Shown: piece after piece, positions 1 through 11,600 of the stretch
Layout of the letters: the number at the start of each line of letters is the position of its first letter
Position numbering within the stretch: position 1 is the first letter of the stretch
Assembly: GCF_016906535.1 (NCBI RefSeq)
Contig: NC_057372.1
Span: 3,391,501 to 3,455,500, forward strand
Length of the DNA stretch: 64,000 nt
From: Rhizoctonia solani
Taxonomy: Eukaryota; Basidiomycota; Agaricomycetes; Cantharellales; Ceratobasidiaceae
Direction: 5' to 3'
Translations under genes and position numbers: made by a program
Notes under the pieces: generated by a model
The model's database searches: none
What the model was told of the DNA's origin: nothing
Seen by the model: the letters and a program-made list of their open reading frames with translations, nothing else

Positions 1-1345
1 TGTGCAGAGACTGAGATCGAATCCTTGATAGCAAGGATATGAGGGAGAATATTAACGACCGAGAATAGCGCTAGACGAGTAAATCAGTCTTATTTCCCGG
101 TGAATAAGTGCAATATGAATACCGTTGAACATGTTCCAGAAAATGGTGAACCTAAGACCTGTTGAATTGGTACCGCAAAGAACACGATAGTCTGACTTAC
201 ATCAACCCAACTTCCAGCCCATCACCAACAACAAGTCTACTCCCATACCAGACTACGGATCAAGGTTAGACACGCCGCTCAATATGAACCTCACGACCGA
301 CTCACAGGTTAAGCTATAGATGAGGCTAATTACACAATTCACCATGGCTAATTCCATGCCTCGAACGATCGACCTCCACTTTGCTATCCTTTGTAGCTAC
401 AGAAAGAGGCATCAGCACCTCTCAATGAAGCCGCATGTACTGTCTTACGCGCTGAAGATATGCGTCATATTTCTTCGCCAGGAATGTTTCGGCCGCAAAG
501 GACTGGACTACACGAACACTACTCAATATTTGTTCAAGAAGAGTACTAGCTTGGCCATCGATGGTTAGAAGTCGTCCTTCGGCTTTAGAGGAGAGTTGTC
601 CAATGATGGTGAATGCAATAAACGAAAATGGAATAATGCTAAAAACGACTCCGGCGAGACGAGGAGCTCGAGAGAATGCCATAACAACTGGAAGGAGTTA
701 GCCACAGGACGGGAGTTTTGGGGAGAAGAGCTCACTTGCGACGATCAGAGTGCTCATGCTAAAGTCGAATACGATCTGTTTAGCATTAAAATCCAAATGT
801 TATGGACAATATGCTGACCTCCATATTAAGATCGAGAGTTTCTCTCCTACTGCGGCTCGGACCGAGGCGACATCTTTAATCATCCGTGTCCCAACTTCTC
901 CGGGCCCGACATTTTCGAAAAATTCTGCGTCCTGGTGGATGACGGAACTTAAATAAGCTCTCCGAAGGCGATCAGTCATTCGGGACGAGGCGATGGAAAC
1001 TAACTCATGGTTAGCCTTACGAACAAACCAGATAAATGCGAGTCATACAGCAGCACATAAACAGGGTAGACATCAAAAATTGAAGGATGCCTATACCCAG
1101 GCTCACTCCAGACACAACGTTGGTTGTTCTGCGGATGTCAGACGCGGAGTCACCACCGACTATTGCAGTAGTCCATATTCCATAGACCAAGTCGAGTCTA
1201 TCCCAAAATATTTAGCAATGTATCTAGGCGTATAAATTCTAACCTACACGGGAAATGCAGCCCCGGAGATGATGGCCGTCACCGTTCCGAGAGCATATAG
1301 TATTTTGTCTGAGCGGTCGGCATAGGTAAAGGGATAGAAATACAC
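1..1345 (-). pseudogene. ABC transporter (subfamily B, MDR-like) membrane-domain remnant, cut by the window edge
   Basis: Read on the minus strand from 1345 towards 1, the pieces appear in the order of the first membrane domain of an MDR/TAP-type exporter. YADRSDKILYALGTV lies near 1330-1260 (start of TM1). A stretch near 1180-1050 covers the TM1-TM2 region. RRAYLSSVIHQDAEFF followed by VGPGEVGTR lies near 960-850 (the coupling-helix region). GQASTLLEQILSSVRVVQSF lies near 580-490, and WYGSRLVV near 240-220. The nucleotide-binding domain would lie left of base 1. The frame is not continuous: near 1040-1090 the coding frame changes and a TGA (1043-1045) stands in the frame that continues into the coupling helix. 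Some breaks are introns, but these look like real damage. Family exporters pump lipids, pheromone or drugs; the substrate cannot be told here. Confidence 0.7.
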
Positions 1346-2660
1346 TGGTCCCTTATATTTGGCAGGTCTAGTCGTGTTTATCGAGAGATCTGCGATGCCA
1401 TTATTTTTACCACCGCTCATGATGATAGGGGAATATACATACAGGTGTCAGAGAACGAGGACACTTAAACGGGATGCGATACGCGCTGTGTTTGCTCTCA
1501 TTTGCGCACAAGCGCTGATTCAGCTTGGTGCGAGTCCCACAGCGATTCGCTGGCCTATGAGATTAAAATGCGACTTGACCCCCGCGCGAAGCTCGAGTGC
1601 AAATGACTCAGGAAAACAGCGGAGTATCTTGATGCTGATTTGCGCTTTGCCGTCATGAGTAAAGGTCGACCGAATGCCAATCGGTGGCCAAGCCCAACGT
1701 GGGTCACGAGTCATTCACGAGTCAGAGCAATAAGTAGTCAGTTCCGGCTACAGAGACTCAATGGATTGTCTTTTTTTGTGCCAATTTCCGAATTGTACTC
1801 CAGTGGGGAATCCTCGAGCGAGTGGAAGCCTAAGAAGATATTCCAATAATATTTCTAGTTATTTTCACTAAGGTTTCTTTGAGGACCCATTTGATGGTCA
1901 TTTATGAGTTTACGCCTCTACAACAGGGTGCGATAGAGTAATGATATTTGCAAAGGTGCATGGAGAGACGCTGTGGTCGCTGGAGGTTGCAACCATTGCA
2001 TCATTAACTAACAAGCCACTGTGGGAACTGCTTAGTCATAGCCGTCAAAGATACACAGGGTCTATGTGGATGTCAGCTGTCAGCAGACGGGTAGTAGCCA
2101 CAGTCAATCGCACCAACCCGTCGGCGAACCGGCGAGTCACATCATGAGTTTCTTCAGCCCGACCAAGACACGACGAGTCACAACCACACAAAGGCTCACC
2201 GCAAGTGATAACTCCACCTTTGAATTTGGAATATGTTTTGATCCGGCCCACCACCCGCGCGCTAGTCACTTAATCGTGGTTCAGCTGGTAACTATGAATG
2301 ATGGTGGAAACTAACGCAGGGTGAAGGATAAACGGAGCGTTAAAAGTGTCCAGGCCTCGAGTACTATTTCCCAGACTTCTTTTTTCAAGTAGCTGGTCTT
2401 TCTCGATCGTGAATTTTTGCCTTGATCTGAGCAGCTTATTTAACTCTCTCATTGACGAAATCATCACGTGAAGGAAACAGACTCATGCATATGTTTAATT
2501 TGCGACTCCGAGAAACTTCTCAAGACCCAAATGCGCTATACACGAGTTCATACTTTAGTCAGATTTATTACAAGCCACTGGTTCAAATCATGTTGAAAAT
2601 ACTAGTTTATGATAGAATTGGATACACCCAAGACCTTTGGCCTCTAACAGTCGATGCCAA
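1346..2660. other. No recognisable gene
   Basis: I find no coding signal that I can name. The only structure seen is repeated TGACTCGT-type octamers (as ACGAGTCA on the plus strand) near 1705-1727 and 2128-2190, which recur near 4845-4875. Confidence 0.5.
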
Positions 2661-4844
2661 TCACCATAAACCTATCAGTCTCGTATCTTTACTAGGAGGA
2701 TCGAACGCAATACTTACATCTCGTATAGTGGTTATATGCTCCGAAAAAGGAGCAGTACTTGCTCTTATGGCTTTCCTGGAATCAGCCTCATGGGACGGAG
2801 TGATTGTCATCTCCAAGTGAGAAGGGCGTGGAGCTTCGTCTAAGGCGACGGGAGCCCAAACATCAACGGGAGTGAAAGACGCAAGCCCACGAAGCCGTGC
2901 GGGTACTTCGATCAATTCGGTTTGAATTCGATCTTTCAAGTGGTTGTGCTTGTGATAATTAGAGTACTGCCCTGTTTGAAGAACACATTCGACAACTCGA
3001 TATGAATAGATCGCCAAAGGACCCCCCAGATTACTGAATTCGTTGCATGTCTCTAATATACGTGTCGCGAGCCTCTGCCTTTTTGTTTCCATTGTTAGTA
3101 TCTCTATATTTTCAGATGTTTTCGAGCTATTGGTTGAATCGATGTTGTCATCCAATAGATTATACAAGTCCCTTTGCTCTTTTGAGTATTTGGTTGATGG
3201 TAATTCACCAAGCAAAGCATAAAAAATCCAAAGTTGAATTCCGCTGAAATACTCGTGTGCGTATGGTATACGGGTTCGGCCACTACTAAATGAGCTTGAG
3301 CTTGATATGAGTCGATGAATCAGCCCGGTTCTTCTCAATTGCCGGATCATTGCCCTGGACAACCTCAGAAAACGACACCTCGAAAGCAAACCCAATTGAT
3401 CCAGCTGTGGTTGTTCGGCTTGGCATGCGACCCACAACATGAATAAATAGATGGAGAGTGCTGGGTAATCAGTTTGGGCTACTTGATAAACGTCCTTGAT
3501 GGCCCGTAGTTTCAGCTCGTGAGACATGTTGCCAGAGTCTTGAACTGGGATGTGATATGTTTGGGCATATGCATCTTCTATGAAGTAGAATTCCGGGTTA
3601 GACATAACTTCTGTACCTCCTATAAGGAGAAGAGAATCTATATACTCATCACTCCGTATAGTGCTTTCGGCGAGTATACGCATTACGCCGGTTACCCGGA
3701 TATATTTATGCGATAAGGGTTCGTCTTTAATTCGATCCAAAGCAAGCACACACAACAGAGATGGTAGTTGCACCCAGGAAGAAAATGAAGTTTGAAGTCC
3801 ACCTGGAGAGGTGATTTTTCGATGAATTGAGCTCAAGTGGCTCAAGCATGACTGAGCAATGATTCCCCCTTCCTGTGACGGACAACCTTCTGAACAGGCC
3901 AGCATCAGTGCCACCACATGTGTCAAGGACACAAGGGCTGCCGGATGGAGTTGATTTCTAAACACGCTTGTGATTTTATCAAGTATGGCCCGATCCATTT
4001 CACCGGGTTCTTTTAATAGCCTTAAACTATATGAAGCTGCAAGGCTGCCCAAACGAAGCGCGCTAACGTTGTGGTCATTTGCAGAGAATTTCCCATCTGT
4101 AATTAAGTTAGAGACACATCTATTTTTGGTAGTTGAGCCGGTTCCGAGCCGAATTAGATCCATAGACTTGACAATAATTGTAGCAGCTCGCGTTTCATTG
4201 ATCGACTGCAGCTCCCAGATCATAACTTCGAGTTCACCTGCATTGTCACTGACATTATTCCATTGATCCGATGACCCCCAGTGACCAAGATATTTCAGAG
4301 CGCGAGTATATCGTTGGGTTTCAAGTTTCTCGTCGGAGTAGCTCGAGACCATTCTCTGCAATATCTTGAGAGCTGCGTTACATTGATTTGATGGCTCGAG
4401 TGGATGCTTCGAGCTTGCGCCCGAAATTACCTGGAGTGAAATCGAGACAGATCCCGGGTTCTCGCAGTTTTCGATTAGCCATTGGAGAGCCAGGCTGGTA
4501 GTTTCTCCTTGTCGCTCGCTTCTGGGACCGGTCACTCAGATTGTTACTCCGGTTTCATCGTCGAAATCTATTTGATACATCTCATCGTGATTGTGCTCCG
4601 AAGCCCTGAGTATTCCTGAATAGACGATAGCAAGTAGTTTCCATAATGCACGAAAGATCACACAGAGTATCCACAAAAGTGCCCCTAGTGGCCAGAGCCA
4701 TGTGATAAATATCTGACCACAGACTTTCAAGAAGCTGGACCGGACTACATTAGATATCATTGGAACAAGGACTCTGGAACTGAATGGGGAAAGGATATTG
4801 AACACGATATCGTACGATGATAAGATACCCTCTGACTCGACCAA

Positions 4845-5300
4845 TGACTCGTACTATGACTTAGCTATTGACTCGTGTTTCTTTTTCTGTACGCGTACAT
4901 GTATGTACTCATTTCTCGCGTGTATATAAACCCCGGCACTGTACAAGGTTATAATGCTGAAGGTCAGTGCGTGTGTTTAAGTGAGAATTGAGCTGAGATC
5001 AAGATCAATACATACTGACTTTAGGTATCAATTCTTCCATAGCCTGATTCATGCCGAGGGAGGCATACTAACATTGTGATTTTCAGGCCATATCCTACTG
5101 AAAAAAGGAAACTTTTACTGATGTACTGATTTTCAGGATCTTATCACGCCACAGTGCGGGTCTTAATACCTCTCGACCCGGCGCTCTAGATAACACAAGC
5201 TTATATCTTGTATTAAGTCGATACAACTAGTAACTAGTTTACTATATACTACATCGCGTTCCATTAAGTTCCTGCGCAAACTCTTGAGGATCGGTTGTTC
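4845..5300. repeat. Inserted segment inside DUF6535 copy 1, containing dispersed repeat R1
   Basis: Copy 3 has no counterpart to this stretch, so it looks inserted. Bases about 4970-5200 resemble 63260-63520 in the same orientation. Shared blocks include TTTTCAGGCCATAT, a CCACAGTG block and a GACTT-ATCAA block, with roughly two thirds of bases alike by eye. The minus-strand entry side carries three TGACTCG/TGACTTA-like words (4848-4873). I saw no coding capacity, and the exact ends and any target duplication were not resolved. Confidence 0.5.
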
Positions 5301-6135
5301 TCAATAGAGGAATCTTTGTATCAGTGGGGAGATGATGTATGATCGCAATGGGTAAGTGAGTATCGATATTAATTTGATTGCGCCTGAAATCAGCGGAGAG
5401 ATGATTTTCGATAAAATCCGAACCAAGATACTAGTTATCCACGTGGCATAGGGATAGAATCGTATAAAGTAGGATACAGTACTGGAACAGACATAAAGTA
5501 GGGCGACTGAGCCTGAAATTGCGATAATCGGAATTGCCACAACCGAATTTAGCTCCCATACATTGATGGATAGTCCAATGGCGAAGAGTACTACATGATT
5601 TCGGCTCGTTAGTTCGAGCAGTAGACATGTGCGGAACACTTACATAATGATAAATGACGGTAGCAACATGAAGAGTTCTTGCATCTTCCAGCGCTGAATC
5701 ATAATCCATTTTTCTTGTCTTCCTTGAGCCTGCAAGAATGCATCTCCAGTTCGGTGGGCTAGGGATGAGCGACACCACTCTTTTGCAAGCATTGCAACAA
5801 ATGAGGTAGCCAGGCTGAGTGCAAGCGGTGTATACCACAGGGTATTAATCACTATAGAAGTTCGCGATGGGACAAATGTAACCGTACTGTTGCTTTCCTG
5901 AATCATTGGCAGGTTCTCTATTCGAGCATTGGATGCAATCGTCAACAAGGTCTGAGATATTGCAAGCTTTTTGGAGCTTTCTATGATAAAACCATCAAGT
6001 ATTGATATATTTCCTTTAGTTATCACCTATAGGAACCGGAGTAACTTGTAGCACATACGCGGCAGAAACAGCCGAGAACAGGGCAGCCTGAGAGACTTTT
6101 GATTATTTTTATTACGCGCACATGTGATTACTCAC

Positions 6136-6140
6136 GAATA
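6136..6140 (-). other. 5-nt microexon (TATTC) of DUF6535 copy 1
   Basis: On the minus strand, TATTC is flanked by an acceptor (AAACAG) and a donor (GTGAGT). It supplies two bases of a Val codon plus a Phe codon, joining LDVIL to AALFSA. The same five bases sit at the same place in copy 3. Confidence 0.65.
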
Positions 6141-6515
6141 CTGTTTGATAATTAATGTGTTGTTGACGTGAGCTGTGTGCGGGTTTTCGAAAGTGAGACA
6201 CTACCTAATATCACGTCCAATGACCCAGCATAATATACAAGTACAGGTAAAAAAGAACTTGATTATATGCAGATATCTACTTATTCCAACCATCAACCAG
6301 GTCTGTGTCGTGCTGGTCCGCTTCCTTGACATATAACTTCCAGAATCCTGCTTCTTTACTTAATTGCGCGCTTTCCATGTCCGTGTTTGACGAGTTGACT
6401 CCACCTAGCTGAACCAACAAAGTATCAAGCCAGTGAAAGCTTAAAATGTTACTGTCTTAATAGTAAGTAGTCGGCCTGGAAGCCTGCTCACATTCTCGGC
6501 ATTTCCCTTGTTCAT

Positions 6516-8618
6516 TTCAGGATCCCCAGATCGCTACCATCGTAAACGAAGGTTTATTCATGTGGAATTTTAGATGTTTAGGTACAAATCAGCGTGAGAG
6601 ATTCTGAATATTCATCCATCTTACCACTCCAAGTTGTGGCATTGGGGGTTTCCCCGTATCGGCCATATTGGTATGTCCAGTTTTGCTTGCCTGAAGGCCT
6701 TGAATGTTTCGAGGCACTCAAAATGCCAGCGAGTGTCATGAACTCCATGAATCTATTTAACAGAATCAATAATTGGGAACAGAGGCGGTAGGTAGATTCG
6801 TGTGCCAATTCGGGCGCTTAAACATCATCATGTCAACTGGTCCTAACATATTTGGCTAAGCGCTCGGGAAAAATGAGTTACCCTTGGCGCAGTCACCTGA
6901 GAGTTGGAGGTATCAAAGTAGTAGTTTACTGTGCCTATCAATCAACCAACTGGGTATCAGGATCATTGGTCTGTGGAAAGTGAGGGCGAAGTTCAGAGTT
7001 CTAGAGGGTGAATGCCTGAACGGGACGGGACAGGGGCCAAAGATGGTCTCGTGCCGGTCTCATCACGGGAAGCATGCGATTCCTTGCTGACATAGTTTTC
7101 AGTTGATCATCTGAATAGGATATGTAATCACATGCGTATGTCTCATCCACTCGGATTGGAAGTCGCTGCCCTCGATATCTACTGGTTCAACAGTATGAGA
7201 CACAAAACTTAAAACTTGGTTAGTATTGTCTGCACGACGGCGATGCAACGAGCGCTTGAGAACCTGTGGTTCCTCCATGTACTCTGCGGAGATCTTGTTC
7301 CGTTCACACGTGCATGTCAATTTGCTTGACGAAAAAGCGCGTTCAGAGGATGCAGACGATCACAGGCTAGATAAAATATTGCGCTAGCCTACTTGTAAAA
7401 ATCAATGAATACGCAAAGAGCCTACCTTTACTGATTTTGAAATGGGACGAGGTGACGTGGGAGGCGGAGGAGTCCCGGGGTGAGTCCGATAGATAGTACA
7501 AAACAAACGCGAGACGCATCGAGGACAAGGAGAGCTCAAAGTGTCAGGTATAGTAAAAAAGCGCAGAGATATTATTCCTAGATTCGATCCAGCTCCCACG
7601 TGCTTGCATACTGTCAGTTCGCTCGTCTAACCTTGTTGTTTCGCGCTTTCAGCCAATGTGAGGATAAAAGACTCGAATTTTTTCGTGTATATTTGCATGG
7701 GAGCGCCATTTAGGCGGCCAATCAGCGACTTAAGAGCACATAAATCCATCGCCACTGTCGTGTTTGTCACTGTCTGAGTCAAAAAGGTAGGTGATGTCGA
7801 CTTTTTTTTTTTTTTTTTTTTTTTTGCTGAGGGGAGGGGTGTGTGTGTGCTCGGCAGTACCGTAGATCACCAGAAATGCGCGTCACGTAAGCGGAATACT
7901 GGCTGCCAAAGACATACGACGAGGGTCCGAGGCAGTACCTGCTTATTCATCGAGACCCTCCCATCAACGCCCATCTCGCGACAATGATAGGTTTATATCC
8001 AGTTAAAGGCCGCCCCGCTCCGCAAAATTCATCGGAGTCTCGTGAGCCCCAAATGCTCATAGTTAACTTGTTTAGCCTTATCGAGCATTCCGGGCTCACG
8101 AAACTCCGGTGCTTTTTGCAAAGAAGATCCGACGGTCTATCGGGCTTCGCGCGGATGGATACAAAATGGTCAGAAACGCCATAATCAATAAATACACTAA
8201 GTCTTCCTGCTGCGGGATGATTAGGGATAAAACTTGTCGATTGATCCCCTTCTTTGAGTCCAACCCACCGCCAGCCCTGAGAAATCCATTGCTCAAATCC
8301 AACTATCGTACTGAACGGTCTGAAACATCTTTTAAGGAGAAGAAAAACAGTGAGTAGTACTTGGTATAATGTGGAGTATCAATACGTGCACCATTGACCA
8401 ACGCCAACTTTGTAATCTCGCACAGTCTGTTTCTACTTCTTCTACATATCATGTATAAATGTAACACAAATAGGTCGCCATGCGACGACCCGTTTCGAGC
8501 CTGTATCAACTGGGTGATGCCAAAATCGCCTTTTCGTGCCACTTCGCCAGCCAGCCAACCCACCCGCAACTCGGCGCCTGCCGAGCACGGATCCCACCAA
8601 CCGAAGCCCATAATTCCT
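6516..8618. other. Intergenic region without a recognised gene
   Basis: The short ORFs here look random. Visible structure: a segment near 6893-6985 (beginning TCACCTGAGAGTTGG) that recurs near 13453-13535 on the other side of the NLR gene, a run of 24 T at 7802-7825, and a long hairpin at 8031-8110. The promoter of the NLR gene should lie in the last few hundred bases. Confidence 0.5.
8031..8110. repeat. Long imperfect hairpin upstream of the NLR gene
   Basis: The left arm, 8031-8058 (GGAGTCTCGTGAGCCC core, ending ATGCTC), pairs with the right arm, 8083-8110 (GAGCAT ... GGGCTCACGAAACTCC). About 24 of 28 positions match, around a 24-nt AT-rich loop. It may be a folded-back transposon end or a regulatory RNA structure; nothing shows which. 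Confidence 0.6.
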
Positions 8619-11600
8619 ATGCTAAACCCTGCTCAATTCACAACATGTCTACAGGTAGTGCCCAAGCCGGCGAGCGAGCAGAGCGATACATGGCGTCGAT
8701 TTGGGACGGCACTTAAGACGCTGGAAGCTATTACTGGAGTGTTTCCGCCTCTCAAAGAGGTGTTATCTGTTCTGTCTGCATGTACAATGGAAATAAAAGT
8801 AAGCATACGGATTTGGTCTCGCTTAAAATCACAGTAACGCAACTATTATATTCAGATCGCGGAGCAAAATCGAGGTCCTTATGACCAGTTGGCCTTGGAT
8901 CTAGTGGATCTGGTGCAAATTCTCCAGAAACACCTTCCGGAAGCAAAGCCAAGGTGGATGCCATATTCGATAGAGAACGCTGCTCGGTATGTGTATATGA
9001 TGGGCCATCCGGTTATTAGTATTGTACTGAGGTAGGGTCTAGCGCCATTGGGGAACAGGTAATTTATATCCAGCAAAAGCAAAATGGTTGGAAATTAGGC
9101 CAGTTAGTTCGAGCGTCGGACAACGAGATGGACATTCTTGGGTGCTACCAAAGAATCGAGCATGTGTTTCGACACTTACAGGTGATTATTTCATATCATT
9201 TTCAAGAATGAGGCTCACATACATGCAGGTGGATATATCACTGAGTATCTGGGACCTAACGCACATGACATGGGTGGTACGTACGACACTGGGTAATAGC
9301 TGATAATCATATTCATTACCATTGGGGCAGAACTCTCAGCTGAAGGATCTAACTCCAGTCCACGAAGCCTGGTACAATGCGGCGTTATCAGTGGAAATGC
9401 AGCGACATGGATGCGCCCCGAATACCCGGGTCAAGATTTTAAGTGAAGCAATGGAATGGGCGCGCAAACCGGACTCGCCAAAACTATACTGGATGAATGG
9501 CATGGCTGGGACCGGCAAAACGACTATCGCGTACAGTCTTTGTGAGCAGCTCGAAAAGTCCAAACAGCTTGGTGCTTGCTTCTTTTGCTCTCGGTTCTCG
9601 CCAGACTGCCGGAATATGAACAGGGTTGTACCAACGATTGCATATCAGCTGGGACGATTCTCGAACCCGTATCAAAAAGAGCTATGTGAAGTACTTGGTA
9701 ATAACCCCGATGTAGCCAAGCGAAAAATCTCAGTACAATTCGAAAAGCTGATAGTTGGACCGTTATCGAAAATAAAGGATGCGATGCCGAAAGATGTAAT
9801 CGTTGTGATCGACGCACTTGATGAATGTGACGATGGACAGGGTGCCCAATTAGTGCTTGAACTCCTCTTTAGCTATGCGGCAATGCTTCCAGTCAGGTTT
9901 TTCGTGTCCAATCGACCAGAACCGGGGATCCTGCACAGTGTACAATCCTTCGAGCAAATATCCCGGTTTATCCTACACCTCCACGAAGTCGATGAATCAT
10001 TTGTCGAGGCGGACATACATACATACCTAGAACAGGAGCTGAGAGAAGCCGGGGCTCAACCCGAGGAAATCAAACTCTTGGCCGCCCGGTCTGGATGTCT
10101 GTTCATATATGCGGCGACCGTGATTCGATATATTGAGCCTAAAAATCGAGCAGTTAATCACAAGAAACGCCTTGCAACGATAATTATGGCAACTTCAGAC
10201 ACCTTAGGAGAAACACACCGGGGACTTGATGAGCTATATTCGGCTATCCTTTTACAGGCCTTCCAAAAGCTAAAGGGCGATGAAGGGGAAACTCTCCGCT
10301 CGTTACTTCATGTAGTGATTGGTGCTCGAGAGTCTTTGGCCGTTGCTACCCTCGCCGAACTCGCTTCCATCGAGAGTGAAAACGAGGTCCAGCTGGCGCT
10401 GTTGCCCCTTCTTTCGGTACTAAATGTTTCGGCAAACACAAGGGTAGTGTCGACACTGCACGCATCCTTTCCTGACTTCATGTTAAGCTCCGAGCGTTCG
10501 AAAGAGTTTTGCTGCGACATAACTAAACAAAGCATGTACATGGCGGCCCAATGCTTCCGTATCATGCAGCGGTCGTTGCGGTTCAACATATGCAACCTCG
10601 AGACGTCGTCACGTTTTGATAAAGATATACCGAGCCTGCAGGCGAGAATCGATGAGTCTATTTCTTCAGGCCTATTCTATGCATGTCGGTACTGGGGTAG
10701 TCATCTACACGACTCTATACTTGTGGATGAATTGGTAGAAAAGCTGGACGACTTTCTCCGGTACCGGTTGCCACTTTGGATGGAAGTATTGAGCTTGACA
10801 AACTATATTGGAGATTGTTCTGATATACTGCTCGAGGCGCTCAAGTACATACCGGTATGTTTAGATATTAATTGCATGCTTCGCTATATACTTAAGTCTC
10901 TTCCCCTCAGTTTAACGACAGTTTCACTGAACTTCGAGCAATGGTACAAGACTCTCGTAGCTTCGCCAGCAAATACGCGGCCAACCCCACATCTTATAGC
11001 ACACCTCATATCTATCTATCTGCGCTACCGTTGACTTCAGCAAAAAGTCGAGTGCGAGAAGTCTACTGGCCACGTACGAAGGGTCTTGCCACGGTTGGAA
11101 GTTGTATGCACAAAGATAGGATGTCCTCATCCCTTGCAGCGTGGGCCACAGGTTCAGTTGTGAACAAAATAGCCCTGTCAAATGATGGCAAGCGCATCGT
11201 AGCTGGTGGCGGAAATGGAACGATTAGTGTGTGGAACGTGAACACAGGAAGGTGCATTCTTGGACCCTTGAAAAAGCACAAGGACTACGTTTTCGCTGTC
11301 ACGTTCTCTCCTGACGGGGGGATGATCGCCTCTGGTTCTAATGACCGCAGAATATATCTATCGAGCGCATATACCGGTGACACCCTGGTTGGTCCTCTTG
11401 AAGGCCATTCTGGCGCCGTTTGCCACCTCTCATTCTCACCTGATGGTTTGTTTCTTGCATCAGCTTCTGAAGACCATACAATCCGTATCTGGAACCCCGT
11501 TACAGGTGATAAAGTGGGCTCAGAGCTCAAAGGTCATACGGAATGTGTGATGTGTGTTGTGTTCTCTGTGAGAGGAGACAGGCTTATCTCGTGCTCTGAC

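Larger units (their letters stand above)
2661..6515 (-). pseudogene. DUF6535 membrane-protein gene, copy 1 (decayed)
   Basis: DUF6535 is a fungal membrane domain of unknown function. The likely start is ATG at 6515 (MNKGNAEN, exon 6492-6515). Next comes 6281-6408 with WKLYVKEADQHDTDLVDGWN, then SLDVIL near 6215-6195, the 5-nt microexon 6136-6140, AALFSAVSAA near 6087-6056, and the core membrane segment at 5990-5640 (WYTPLALSLATSFVAMLAK). Further membrane segments follow to 5301. The large helical C-terminal part is at 4844-2661; it aligns by eye with copy 3 (for example LQWLIENCENP against LHWLIKYCETP). Damage: two intron acceptors read GG, 4845-5300 is inserted DNA with stops, and an in-frame TGA stands at 4536-4538. 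The C-terminal 624 codons are otherwise open, so decay is recent or partial. Confidence 0.7.
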
